The position numbers and the translations under genes were made by a program. This document shows positions 8,717 to 17,209 of a stretch of DNA of 64,000 nt, in pieces; positions within the stretch are counted from its first letter, which is position 1, and every line of letters starts with the position of its first letter. The stretch covers positions 1 to 64,000 of the forward strand of contig JBHEMX010000089.1 of assembly GCA_046262355.1 (NCBI GenBank). Direction: 5' to 3'. The notes under the pieces were generated by a model. The model was not told the DNA's origin, did not search any database, and worked only from the letters and a program-made list of their open reading frames with translations. The DNA comes from DATADD01 sp046262355 (GTDB lineage: Bacteria > Actinomycetota > CADDZG01 > WHSQ01).

Positions 8717-9210
8717 TCAAGCCGGCCATACACTCTTTTCTCGGCGCGAGCGCACGTAGCGGATCTCGACCGCCTTCGCCTCTTCTCCACCGGGGGTGAT
8801 GTTGTATGCGGTGAAGTTGATGTGATCGTCGTCGTGCAACTCGATCTCGGTGCGCCATCCCCATGGCGGTCCTTCAGTCACGCCATAGCTCCCCAGGACC
8901 GTAGCCCACGCTCCGTGGCCGAGCTGATCGAGGACATGATCCCGTCACCCATGTGGAAGGTATCGACCCAGGCGCTGTGGAACTTGTCTTTACCGGGGTC
9001 GTGAGCGTAGATGGCCGCTCCACTCAGCGGTTCTCCTCCGAGGCTGCCCTGTACTCGTGCAAGATGACGCGGCCATCCAGCAGAGGTCGAATGGTTCCGC
9101 GCCACGGTGATTCGTCGCCAAGCTCCCCGTGGCTCGAACCAAGAATTGGCCGTTCCATCCCACTCGCCCACCGGCGCCGCAAGCATCTCGCGCCCACGCC
9201 GCTTCTCCAT
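8717..9210 (-). pseudogene. DUF1579 family protein, at least three frameshifts
   Basis: Assembled across frames, the protein reads LAAPVGEWDGTANSWFEP, then SPWRGTIRPLLDGRVILHEY, then GSLGGEPLSGAAIYAHDP and SAWVDTFHMGDGIM, then TVLGSYGVTEGPPWGW and ELHDDDHINFTAYNITPGGE, ending near KSVW. This is the full DUF1579 order. At least two breaks fall at G runs (for example GAGTACAGGGC, where one more G restores the frame). Function of the family is unknown. Either a young pseudogene or indel errors. Confidence 0.65.
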
Positions 9211-9520
9211 GTCGTCATGCTCCCCACTTACGTGCTCCACCTCCCAAACATGCCATGGCCGCCGGATGAGGAAGACATGGAGACGTCGTTACACCAGGTG
9301 CGGCCGAGGAGCCGGCTCAGGGGTTCCTTGAGAGGCTCGGAGAGTTGGGCGGAGGTTGGCCCGTCGTGAACCCTCTTGCTCCCGGAGGCAGGGTCGACCA
9401 CCGGCCCGGCGATGCCCCTCGAGGACTCCCGGGCAGCGCGCCCCGAAGGGGTCATCCGGAGGGCTTCGTTCACCGAGGCTAGGTGACCTTTTAGCCTCAC
9501 CGGCAGAGGGGATGAGATAT

Positions 9521-9583
9521 AGTTAGGCAATGTATTTAGTTAACATTAAACATGTGTGGCTCGAGGGAGGTCGCTGAGTCGAT
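9521..9583 (+). promoter_or_regulatory. AT-rich control region before the multicopper oxidase operon
   Basis: A strikingly AT-rich patch in otherwise GC-rich DNA contains the inverted repeat AATGT-atttagtta-ACATT (9529-9533 and 9543-9547) and a GTTAAC centre. A GGGAGGT ribosome site follows about 12 bases before the ATG at 9584. The patch probably carries the promoter and a regulator site, perhaps a metal-responsive one given the genes downstream. The regulator is not identified. The rest of 9211-9520 holds no visible gene. Confidence 0.45.
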
Positions 9584-10621
9584 ATGGGTGTCTTAGACCG
9601 CAGGAGATTCCTGAAGGGAGCCGGAGTCGCGAGCGCGGCGGGAGGAGCGGTGCTCCTCGGTCGCCGGGAGACGTCGCTCGCTCAGAGCGGTCACGGATCG
9701 ACCCACGGCAGCCACGGATCGATGCCCGACGGTCACGGGAGCCTCACGGGCCATGGGCTGGGAACGGTCGGACGGGTGGACCATGAGCGCAACGGATTCG
9801 ATCCTTCGAAGGTTCTGACAGACTTCGATCGGGGTGCCGTCTCCAAGGATAGCGGCGGGCGAACCGTTAGAGAGTTCGAGCTGGTTGCGATCGACAAGGA
9901 GATCGAGGTCGCTCCCGGCGTCTTCTTCCCCGCCTGGACCTACAACGGCCGGGTGCCGGGCCCGACGATCAGGGCGACCGAAGGTGACCGCATCCGGGTC
10001 AAGCTCGTCAACGCATCCGAGCACCTGCACACGATCCATATGCATGGCTTTCACAGCGCCGCCGTGGATGGCGTTCCGGGAGCCGGCGAGGTAGGGCCCG
10101 GAGAGACGTTCACGTACGACTTCATCGCAGAGCCGTTCGGCACGCATCTCTACCATTGTCACTCGCTGCCGCTCGCTCAGCACATCCATCGAGGGCTCTA
10201 CGGCGCCTTGATCATCGATCCCAAGATAGGTCGCCCGGATGCGAACGAGATGATCATGGTGATGAACGCTTTCGACACCAACTTCGACGGCGAGAACGAG
10301 GTCTACGCGCTCAATACGGTCGCCTTTGCCTACATGAACGAGCCGATACAGATCAAGGCCGGACAACTCCAAAGGGCTCATGTCATCAACATCACGGAGT
10401 TCGATCCCATCAACTCCATACATATCCACGCGAATTTCTTCCATCTCTATCGAACCGGCACGTCGCTGAAGCCGCATGAGTTCACCGACACGATCTCGAT
10501 GGGCCAGGCGGAACGACACATGATCGAGTTCACCTACAAAGAGCCCGGCAGATTCATGTTCCACGCACACCAGACCGAGTTCGTCGATCTCGGATGGATG
10601 AGCGCATTCGAGGTGGTCTAA
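9584..10621 (+). CDS. Two-domain multicopper oxidase, Tat-exported
   Basis: 345 residues. A twin-arginine signal (DRRRFLKGAG, residues 5-14) and a His-rich segment (about residues 37-58) precede two cupredoxin domains. Copper ligands are HTIHMHG (149-155), HLYHCHS (188-194) followed by HIHRG, IHIHANFFH (279-287) and FMFHAHQTE (325-332). The length matches two-domain laccase or nitrite-reductase-like enzymes, which act as trimers. The residue after HIHRG is Leu, not the axial Met of NirK. The substrate may be an organic molecule or a metal ion. First gene of an operon with a ZIP transporter and a cupredoxin. Confidence 0.9.
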   Translation: MGVLDRRRFLKGAGVASAAGGAVLLGRRETSLAQSGHGSTHGSHGSMPDGHGSLTGHGLGTVGRVDHERNGFDPSKVLTDFDRGAVSKDSGGRTVREFELVAIDKEIEVAPGVFFPAWTYNGRVPGPTIRATEGDRIRVKLVNASEHLHTIHMHGFHSAAVDGVPGAGEVGPGETFTYDFIAEPFGTHLYHCHSLPLAQHIHRGLYGALIIDPKIGRPDANEMIMVMNAFDTNFDGENEVYALNTVAFAYMNEPIQIKAGQLQRAHVINITEFDPINSIHIHANFFHLYRTGTSLKPHEFTDTISMGQAERHMIEFTYKEPGRFMFHAHQTEFVDLGWMSAFEVV

Positions 10622-10624
10622 AGG

Positions 10625-11824
10625 GTGGCGACCGCGAACACGGACACGAGCCGGCTGCCGCTGTGGGTGACCGGTGCGATACCGGTCGTGATCATCGCCG
10701 CGCTTGTTGCCCTCTTCTTCGCCTTCAATCCCATCGCGACCCTGCGCGAGGTGCCGCCCGTGGAAGCGCTCTCTTTCGAGCGGACGATCCTACGCGACGG
10801 CATGATCGAGCTCCAGGTGCGAAACGACGGCCCCGACTCCGTGGTGATCTCTCAGGTGCTCGTAAACGACTCCTACCGCAGTTTCACGGCCACCGACGCG
10901 AGGCTCGGCAGGCTGGAAGGGGCCACGATACGTATCCCTTATCCCTGGGAGGATGGCCTCCCGGTGGTGATCGGCCTCGTTACCTCGACGGGATTGGTGC
11001 TCGAGCACGAGATCGAAGTAGCTGCCCTCACTCCAGAGGCAGACGCCGCTACGCTTGGCACGCTTGCGCTACTCGGTCTCTACATCGGAGTGATCCCGGT
11101 CGCGATCGGGCTGCTCTGGTTCCCGTCGCTGCGACAGGCGAGCCGGAAGTGGCTTCTATTCTTCCTCGCGTTCACCGTCGGCCTCTTGGTGTTCCTGCTC
11201 GTCGACACCGTGTCGGAAGGTCTGGAGCTGGCCGGCGAAACCGGAGCAGCACTCGACGGTTTGGGCCTGTTCTCGATGGGTGTCCTTGTTGCGATCGGCG
11301 GCCTCGTGTTCCTGGAGAGCGCTCTCGGGCGACGACGGGATGCCGGTGCAGCTCGTCGCGTCGCACCGTTGGGCGGGCTTTCACTCGCTTATCTGATCGC
11401 TGCGGGGATAGGGCTTCACAACATGGGCGAAGGCTTGGCCGTGGGCGCTGCATTAGCCACCGGAGAGGTCGCGCTCGGGACCTTCCTCATCGTCGGCTTT
11501 GCGCTGCACAACACGACTGAGGGTCTTGCGATAGTGGCGCCGCTCGGCCGAGAGGAACGCCGGCCGTCGCTGTGGCATTTCGTCGCCCTGGGTTCCCTCG
11601 CTGGAGCGCCCGCGATCGTGGGTGCGTGGCTCGGGGGGTTTGCTTTCTCAGCCGCCTACGCTGCACTCGCCTTCGGACTAGCGGCGGGAGCGATCGCACA
11701 AGTCGTGTGGCAGATAGGCCGGGGACTGTTCGACGACGAAGGAGGAATCCGCGGGCTCACTGCCATGGGGCTGCTGGCAGGCTTCGCATTCATGTACCTA
11801 ACCGGACTGCTGGTGACGGCTTAG
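10625..11824 (+). CDS. ZIP-family metal transporter with extracytoplasmic N-terminal domain
   Basis: 399 residues, GTG start 3 bp after the oxidase. One transmembrane helix (about 15-33) and a soluble domain of about 110 residues precede a ZIP core of about eight helices. The ZIP metal site appears as HNMGEGLAVG and HNTTEGLAI. ZIP proteins move Zn, Fe, Mn or other divalent metals into the cytoplasm. The soluble N-terminal domain is unusual; its beta-rich look suggests a sensing or metal-binding role. Sandwiched between two copper proteins, it may handle a metal oxidised or delivered outside the cell. Confidence 0.85.
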   Translation: MATANTDTSRLPLWVTGAIPVVIIAALVALFFAFNPIATLREVPPVEALSFERTILRDGMIELQVRNDGPDSVVISQVLVNDSYRSFTATDARLGRLEGATIRIPYPWEDGLPVVIGLVTSTGLVLEHEIEVAALTPEADAATLGTLALLGLYIGVIPVAIGLLWFPSLRQASRKWLLFFLAFTVGLLVFLLVDTVSEGLELAGETGAALDGLGLFSMGVLVAIGGLVFLESALGRRRDAGAARRVAPLGGLSLAYLIAAGIGLHNMGEGLAVGAALATGEVALGTFLIVGFALHNTTEGLAIVAPLGREERRPSLWHFVALGSLAGAPAIVGAWLGGFAFSAAYAALAFGLAAGAIAQVVWQIGRGLFDDEGGIRGLTAMGLLAGFAFMYLTGLLVTA

Positions 11825-11835
11825 GCCCAAGGACG

Positions 11836-12222
11836 ATGCGCCTACTGCTGATACTCCTCGTCGCCGCGCCCATCCTTCTGAGCTCGTGCACCAACGAAGA
11901 TGATGGAGTGAGCATGAACGGGGACCGCCGGTTCGCCCCTCAGAGCATCACCGTTAAGGTCGGAGAGCCCGTTACATTCACGAATGAAAGCGGCGAGGCC
12001 CACACGGTCACTGCTTATGAGGAGCGGATCCCCGATGGCGCCCGATACTTCTCCTCCGGCGGATCTTCGAGCGAATCGGAGGCTCGGGACGACATCGCTG
12101 CTGCGCTCATCACGGAAGGAGAAACCTACGAAGTGACCCTCGACACCCCCGGTACCTATGAGTACTTCTGCATCCCTCACGAACAGCAGGGCATGAAAGG
12201 CACGATAGTGGTGAAGGAATGA
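11836..12222 (+). CDS. Cupredoxin lipoprotein (plastocyanin-like)
   Basis: 128 residues. A lipoprotein signal ends at Cys18 (LLSSC). The mature part is a single cupredoxin domain: SITVKVGEPVTFTNESGEAH with the first His, and YFCIPHEQQGMKGTIVV with the Cys, His and Met of a type 1 copper site. It probably carries electrons at the outer face of the membrane for the oxidase two genes upstream. It starts 11 bp after the ZIP gene, completing the operon. Confidence 0.88.
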   Translation: MRLLLILLVAAPILLSSCTNEDDGVSMNGDRRFAPQSITVKVGEPVTFTNESGEAHTVTAYEERIPDGARYFSSGGSSSESEARDDIAAALITEGETYEVTLDTPGTYEYFCIPHEQQGMKGTIVVKE

Positions 12223-12405
12223 GTCTGGGCGAGAGAGCATCTTGTCCCGCGGCTGCGGGGCCCGTCGCGCGGCCGGTTCGACGGACCTTTGAGCCTGTAC
12301 CCCGTCCAGCGACGGTGGAGGCCAGCTGGTCGGCTGCAGTCGCATAAGCTCCACGAGCCGATCCTGGTCCGGCGCCGAACCTAACGGGTGCGAGAGGATC
12401 GCGTC

Positions 12406-12801
12406 ATGGCTCGTCGTTGGTTGGTCGACGCAATGAACGTTGTCGGATCCCGTCCCGACCGGTGGTGGAACGACCCGGACCGGGCGATGCGGTCGCTGGC
12501 CGAAGCCCTCGACGACTACGCCCGCATCACCGGCGACGAGGTTACCGTCGTGTTCGATAAGACACCTAACCCGCCGCCCGCAACGACGCATGCTTGCCTC
12601 GCCTATGCTTCGCGCAGGGGACGAAACGCAGCAGACCACGAGATCGTCGAAATGGTCGCGCGCGACGGGGGCTCGGACAGCCTGCGAGTCGTGACTTCCG
12701 ATAAGACGCTCAGGCAGCGAGTGACCGCACTGGGCGCCGGGGTTGCGTCGTCACGCGCCTTTCGCGATCGAGTGGACCGGGTGCGGGCCGAGGGTGAGTG
12801 A
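12406..12801 (+). CDS. NYN-domain (YacP-like) ribonuclease
   Basis: 131 residues. The PIN-like NYN fold is shown by WLVDAMNVVGSRPDRWW with the first acidic residue, VTVVFDKTP in the middle and LRVVTSDKTLRQRV near the end, which together place the Asp residues of the metal site. Homologues are thought to act in RNA turnover. ATG at 12406 has a GAGAGG site 8 bases upstream and is preferred over the GTG at 12388. It stands alone; 12223-12405 before it holds no gene. Confidence 0.8.
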   Translation: MARRWLVDAMNVVGSRPDRWWNDPDRAMRSLAEALDDYARITGDEVTVVFDKTPNPPPATTHACLAYASRRGRNAADHEIVEMVARDGGSDSLRVVTSDKTLRQRVTALGAGVASSRAFRDRVDRVRAEGE

Positions 12802-12852
12802 CGCTCGCAGAGTAGCGGAGCGAGGGAGTGGGGCCCTCGAGTAGAGGTGTCC

Positions 12853-13944
12853 TCAGCGTCTCCCCTTGGGTCGCTCGCGACCAAGCTCTCGTTCGAGCGG
12901 CGTGCGGAACCTCGGGATGATACGCGTGTCGCCCAACCATCTCGAGCTCCTCTGCCTCCGCGTCGAGCCCATCCGCCGACGATCCTTCCGTCCCACCAGA
13001 CGGTGGGACCTGCGTTTCCGTTCCGGTCGAAGAGGTACGGACGATGGTCACCCAGGTACCAGTCGCGCTCATACCACCCCATGACGGTGGGATCGAGCGC
13101 CGGCGCGGGAGCGGCCTCGTCCACCGGTTCCATATCGTCCGGCAGAACGTAGGCGACGGCTCCGTCGACGTCGACTTCGACCGTGGCGACGTCGGTGAGC
13201 GCCTTCTTCGTGTGACTCGCGGTCCATCCGGTCCACCACTTGATGTCGGCGAGCGTTCCCGGTCCGAAGGACCTCAGCCAACGTCTCGCGAGCTCTGCTC
13301 GAGCCGTCTCAGAGTCCAGTGTGTCGATGTCGACACCCAGCCACGCCTCCAGCGGCGCCCAACGGTACTGCGTGCTCAACCACGACCCGAGCGGCTTCGT
13401 GCGAACGATCTTGCCGTCGTTCGCAAGCAGGAAGAGGACGCGCGTGGATACGCCGATCGTACCTTCCCACTTCGTTCCCAAACCGACCGGGATCTTCTTG
13501 CGCAAGGCGGGAATTTCGCGGCTCAGCTCGAGGGCCGTCGCTTCCCCTCGTTGCTCGAGGAGCTCCAGGGTCGCGGACTCGATCCTAGAGAGCCAACGGA
13601 TCCCGTCCTTGGCAACCCCTCCTTCCTCGATGAAGCGGATGGTGCGTTGCCGCTCCCGCTTGGCGAGGGCGCGGGTGCAGGCTCCATGGACGGTCGATAC
13701 CAACTCCACCGGGACGACGAACATCGTGCGACGCATGCCGAGGACCCGTGCGAGCGTGCGTTCCTCGTACAAGGCCGCCTCGAGTTAAGCACCATCGAAC
13801 CTGCCCACGCGTGCCCAGGCAGCCAGGAAGACCGAGGCCGCGTCGCTCGAGTGGTAACCGATGAGGTCATTGGCGACCGGTGTGGGGGCGCGACCCGTTC
13901 GACCCAAGTGGTGCCGGCGAACGAGACGAGACCGCCGTTCCACG
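12853..13944 (-). pseudogene. Winged-helix DNA-binding protein (COG3214-like), nonsense codon and deletion
   Basis: From GTG at 13944 the frame reads VERRSRLVRRHHLGRTGRAP, then NDLIGYHSSDAASVFLAAW, meets TAA at 13787-13785, and continues in the same frame with LEAALYEERTLARVLGMRR and FVVPVELVSTVHGA. A long well-coded stretch ends near WWDGRIVGGWAR. Further on, DAEAEELEMV and TRIIPRFRTPLEREL appear in two other frames, with about 20 residues of the family's length missing. It ends at 12853. A true nonsense codon plus an internal deletion make this a pseudogene rather than a sequencing artefact. Related proteins include DNA glycosylases active on alkylated or cross-linked bases. Confidence 0.75.
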
Positions 13945-14204
13945 AGCCGATCGGTCGCGGCTTAGATCCCATCGGTGAATGATGCGACGGCGCAGAGGAT
14001 CATCATCGGAAGGTATCCGGTCGTCCGTGCAAGGAGCGCGCCGCAGATCGGTGCTTCTCTCGGCTATCGAGCTCTGGAGAGCCACCATGGCAAGCGCAGA
14101 GTCCCGAGGCAGGGACGGCTCCTTAGGTACCATCGGCTCGAAGATGTGCGGCATCGTCCGCGAAGAAGCGGCGCTCTGAAACGGTCACCGCCGAGGAGGC
14201 TGCC

Positions 14205-14945
14205 ATGGTGACACTGCACACCGAGGAACCGCTCGCCGTGGCTGTGGTCGAAGCGATTCACAGAGGCGATGTTCCAACGCTGAAGCGGCTGCTGGCCGAG
14301 AACCCGGATCTGGTCACGACGAGGCTCGGCGATGACGATCGGTGCGGGATGTCGCGCACGCTGCTTCATGTGGCGACCGACTGGCCCGGCCACTTCCCCA
14401 ACGGTGCGGCGACCGTGACTGCGCTCGTCGAGGCGGGCGCCGATGTCGACGCCCGGTTCCGTGGACCTCACTCGGAGACGCCGCTGCACTGGGCGGCGAG
14501 CAGCGACGACGTAGAGGTGCTCGAGGTGCTCATCGACGCAGGCGCCGACATGGAAGCAGAGGGCGCGGTCATCGGCGGCGGTACCCCGCTCGCCGAAGCA
14601 CGTGGGTTCGGACAGTGGCGGGCGGCGCGCCGGCTGGTCGAGCGCGGGGCGAAGACGACACTGACGGATTCCGCGACGCTCGGGCTGATGGAGCGCGTCG
14701 AGAGCTACTTCGCCGGCGACGCGCCGCCCACGCAGGAGGAGATCGATCGGGCCTTCTGGGGTGCCTGCCACGGCGGGCAACAGCGATGCGCCGAGTATCT
14801 GCTCGACAAGGGAGCCGACCTGAATTGGGTACCGCCGTGGGAGGAGCTCACACCCCTCGATGCGGCAGAGCGCAGTCATGCCGGCGAGCTCGTGCGGTGG
14901 CTCCGAAGCAGAGATGGCAGGGCGGCCGTAGAGCTCGGCGGGTAA
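14205..14945 (+). CDS. Ankyrin-repeat protein
   Basis: 246 residues with four to five ankyrin units. Clear consensus pieces are DVPTLKRLLAENPDLV, RTLLHVATDWPGHFPNG, VTALVEAGADVDARF, TPLHWAASSDDVEVLEVL and IDAGADMEAEG. A C-terminal unit contains CAEYLLDKGADLNW and TPLDAAERS. It is a soluble protein-binding scaffold; the partner is unknown. It has an excellent GAGGAGG site 5 bases before ATG and no signal peptide. The 260 bp upstream contain no gene. Confidence 0.85.
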   Translation: MVTLHTEEPLAVAVVEAIHRGDVPTLKRLLAENPDLVTTRLGDDDRCGMSRTLLHVATDWPGHFPNGAATVTALVEAGADVDARFRGPHSETPLHWAASSDDVEVLEVLIDAGADMEAEGAVIGGGTPLAEARGFGQWRAARRLVERGAKTTLTDSATLGLMERVESYFAGDAPPTQEEIDRAFWGACHGGQQRCAEYLLDKGADLNWVPPWEELTPLDAAERSHAGELVRWLRSRDGRAAVELGG

Positions 14946-14991
14946 CCGACGTGACTGGTCGCGCTCTTCGACCAAGAAAGAAACGGCGCCG

Positions 14992-15357
14992 CTAGGCAGG
15001 CGGCTCCATCGCGTCCACGAGGCCGACGAAGTTGCCTGCCGGGTCCTCGAAGTGCGCAAGCTTGGGACCACCGGGGACATCCATCGGTGGGTTGATCGTC
15101 TTACCACCCAGACTCTCGATCTTCTTCAGCGCGGCCTCTAGGTCGTCGACCTGTATGTAGAACGTCAGGTGTTGCCCACTCCCCTCGGGGGGTGCCTGAC
15201 CGATGCCCCCATTGATGCCCTCACCGCCGTTGTCGACGATCCCGTACCCCATGGGGTTGTCGGCGTCGATGTTCCACTCGAAGGCGTCCCCGTAGAACTT
15301 GATGAGCGAGGGCCCATCGGGCCCGATGGCCTCGAAGTGAACGACTGGGTTCGGCAT
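14992..15357 (-). CDS. VOC-family (glyoxalase/bleomycin resistance) protein
   Basis: 121 residues in the paired beta-alpha-beta-beta-beta fold. VVHFEAIGPDGPSLIKFYGD opens the first half; HLTFYIQVDDLEAALKKIES and KLAHFEDPAGNFVGLV form the second, with the metal-binding His and Glu positions. The family covers glyoxalases, dioxygenases and antibiotic-binding proteins; the role here is unknown. The start at 15357 follows a strong AAGGAGAGG site. It diverges from the antiporter gene across 144 bp. Confidence 0.85.
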   Translation of the reverse strand: MPNPVVHFEAIGPDGPSLIKFYGDAFEWNIDADNPMGYGIVDNGGEGINGGIGQAPPEGSGQHLTFYIQVDDLEAALKKIESLGGKTINPPMDVPGGPKLAHFEDPAGNFVGLVDAMEPPA

Positions 15358-15501
15358 ACCCCTCTCCTTTCCGTTCGGATCCGTCAGTCCTACTACAGAT
15401 GAGGTGTGGGGCGCGCCACGCCGCCGCAGCGCCCTCGGTGCGTTTGATCGGTTCTCCGAGAGAGGCTTCGGTGGACCCATCGACCATCGTAGTTTGGCGT
15501 C

Positions 15502-17082
15502 GTGCACGGAAACGAGCTCCTGCTCCTGGCTCTGATGGTAGCCGTGGCTGCGCTCAGCGCGCTGTCGCGCTTCGTGCGCGCGCCGTACCCGATACTCCTC
15601 GTTCTCGGTGGGCTGCTGCTGGGGTTCGTCCCGGGCCTTCCCGCCATCGAGCTCGATCCAGAGGTCGTGCTCGTCCTATTCCTGCCGCCGTTGCTTTACC
15701 ACGCTGCGTTCTTCTCTTCTCCCCGCGACCTGTTCGCGGACCTGCGCGTGATCTCGCTGCTTGCCGTGGGACTCGTGTTGGTCACGATGTCGGTCGTCGC
15801 TGTGACCTTGCACGCGCTGATCGGGCTCCCTTGGCCCGTTGCCTTCACCCTCGGCGCGATCGTGTCGCCCACCGATCCTCTCGCGGCAACGGCGATCGCT
15901 CGCCGACTCGGGTTGCCACGCCGCATCATCACGGTGCTCGAGGGAGAGAGCCTCGTGAACGATGCAACCGCACTGGTCGCGTACCAAGTCGCGGTCGCAG
16001 CGGCGATCAGCGGAGAGTTCGTTGCATGGAAGGCCGGGATACAGTTCGTTGCCGGCGCGAGCGGCGGGGTGCTCATAGGACTCGTCGTCGGCTGGCTCGT
16101 GGCGCATGTCCGGCGCCGGCTCGACGACCCCGTAGTCGAGATCGTCATCACGATCGTGACGGGGTACTTGGCCTACCTCCCGGCCGAACAGATCGGCGCT
16201 TCCGGCGTTCTTGCTGCCGTGACGACGGGCCTGTACATGGGCCGGCTGGCTCCAGAGATAGCGTCCGCAGACACGAGGCTGCTCGGATTCTCGTTCTGGG
16301 AGGTCCTCGTCTACCTCCTGAACGCGGCGCTCTTCATCCTCGTGGGATTGCAGCTGTATCCGATCCTCGGGGGCGTGCGAGGGTACTCGACCGCGAACCT
16401 ACTGGGTCTAGGCGCGTTGACCAGCCTGGTTGTGATCGGCGTGCGGATCGCGTGGTTCTTCAGCGTGCCCTACATCATTCGCAAGCTCGATCGAAGACCC
16501 ACCCAGACGGGCCGGCGCATAGGACCGCGGGGACGACTGATCATGGGATGGAGCGGGATCCGCGGAGCGGTTTCCCTCGCTGCCGCGCTCTCTCTCCCGC
16601 TCATAACCGACTCAGGAGTATCCTTCCCGGAACGCAATCTCCTCATCTTCGTCGCATTCGGCGTGATCCTCGCCACGCTCGTGATCCAGGGCCTCACGCT
16701 TCCATCCCTGATCCGGCGAGCCCACATGCCTCCCGACGATGCCGAGGAACGGGAAGAGCTCAGTGCGCGTCTCGGTGCGACCGAAGCTGAGCTCAAACGA
16801 CTGGCCGAGCTCGCCGAGGAGGAATGGACGCTCGAGGAGACCATCGATCGGTTGCGCGGGGCCTACGAGTACCGGCATCGACGGCTCTCGGCGCGCGCCC
16901 GCGAGGAGGAGGACGGCAGCTACGAGGATCGTTCCTTGGCGTACCAGCAGATGGTGCGCGAGCTGCTCGAGGCCCAGAGGCGAGAGATCATCCGGCTGAG
17001 AAACGAGGGGGCCATCAGCAACGAGGTGATGCACAGAGTCGAGCGAGATCTCGACCTCGAGGACTCTCGACTCGAGATCTGA
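15502..17082 (+). CDS. CPA1-family Na+/H+ antiporter
   Basis: 526 residues with about 12 transmembrane helices and a hydrophilic tail of about 110 residues. GAIVSPTDPLAATAIARRLG and the ion-binding motif ESLVNDATALVAYQ are diagnostic of NhaP/CPA1 exchangers, which expel Na+ or K+ for protons. WSGIRGAVSLAAALSLP near the end of the membrane part is also conserved. The tail is charged and helical, perhaps a regulatory coiled coil. The GTG start has no Shine-Dalgarno, but TAGTTT lies 6 bases upstream (15490-15495), which fits a leaderless mRNA. Confidence 0.92.
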   Translation: MHGNELLLLALMVAVAALSALSRFVRAPYPILLVLGGLLLGFVPGLPAIELDPEVVLVLFLPPLLYHAAFFSSPRDLFADLRVISLLAVGLVLVTMSVVAVTLHALIGLPWPVAFTLGAIVSPTDPLAATAIARRLGLPRRIITVLEGESLVNDATALVAYQVAVAAAISGEFVAWKAGIQFVAGASGGVLIGLVVGWLVAHVRRRLDDPVVEIVITIVTGYLAYLPAEQIGASGVLAAVTTGLYMGRLAPEIASADTRLLGFSFWEVLVYLLNAALFILVGLQLYPILGGVRGYSTANLLGLGALTSLVVIGVRIAWFFSVPYIIRKLDRRPTQTGRRIGPRGRLIMGWSGIRGAVSLAAALSLPLITDSGVSFPERNLLIFVAFGVILATLVIQGLTLPSLIRRAHMPPDDAEEREELSARLGATEAELKRLAELAEEEWTLEETIDRLRGAYEYRHRRLSARAREEEDGSYEDRSLAYQQMVRELLEAQRREIIRLRNEGAISNEVMHRVERDLDLEDSRLEI

Positions 17083-17209
17083 GGCCGATACCCTCCTCGG
17101 CCTCGCCCGCCACGATCGAGTAAGGATCGGTTGGGGCCGTCGACGGGAGTCTTCATGTCCGGCGTACTCTTTTCTGCCGCTCGGCTGCTCCGCTGTTAGC
17201 GTGCCCGCG

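Noticed and set aside
14064..15107. Long minus-strand frame of over 300 codons
   Set aside because: It is antisense to the well-supported ankyrin gene; long antisense frames are expected in GC-rich DNA.
15399..16790. Plus-strand frame of over 450 codons overlapping the antiporter gene
   Set aside because: Arg/Pro-rich composition typical of an out-of-frame reading; the antiporter frame carries clear motifs.
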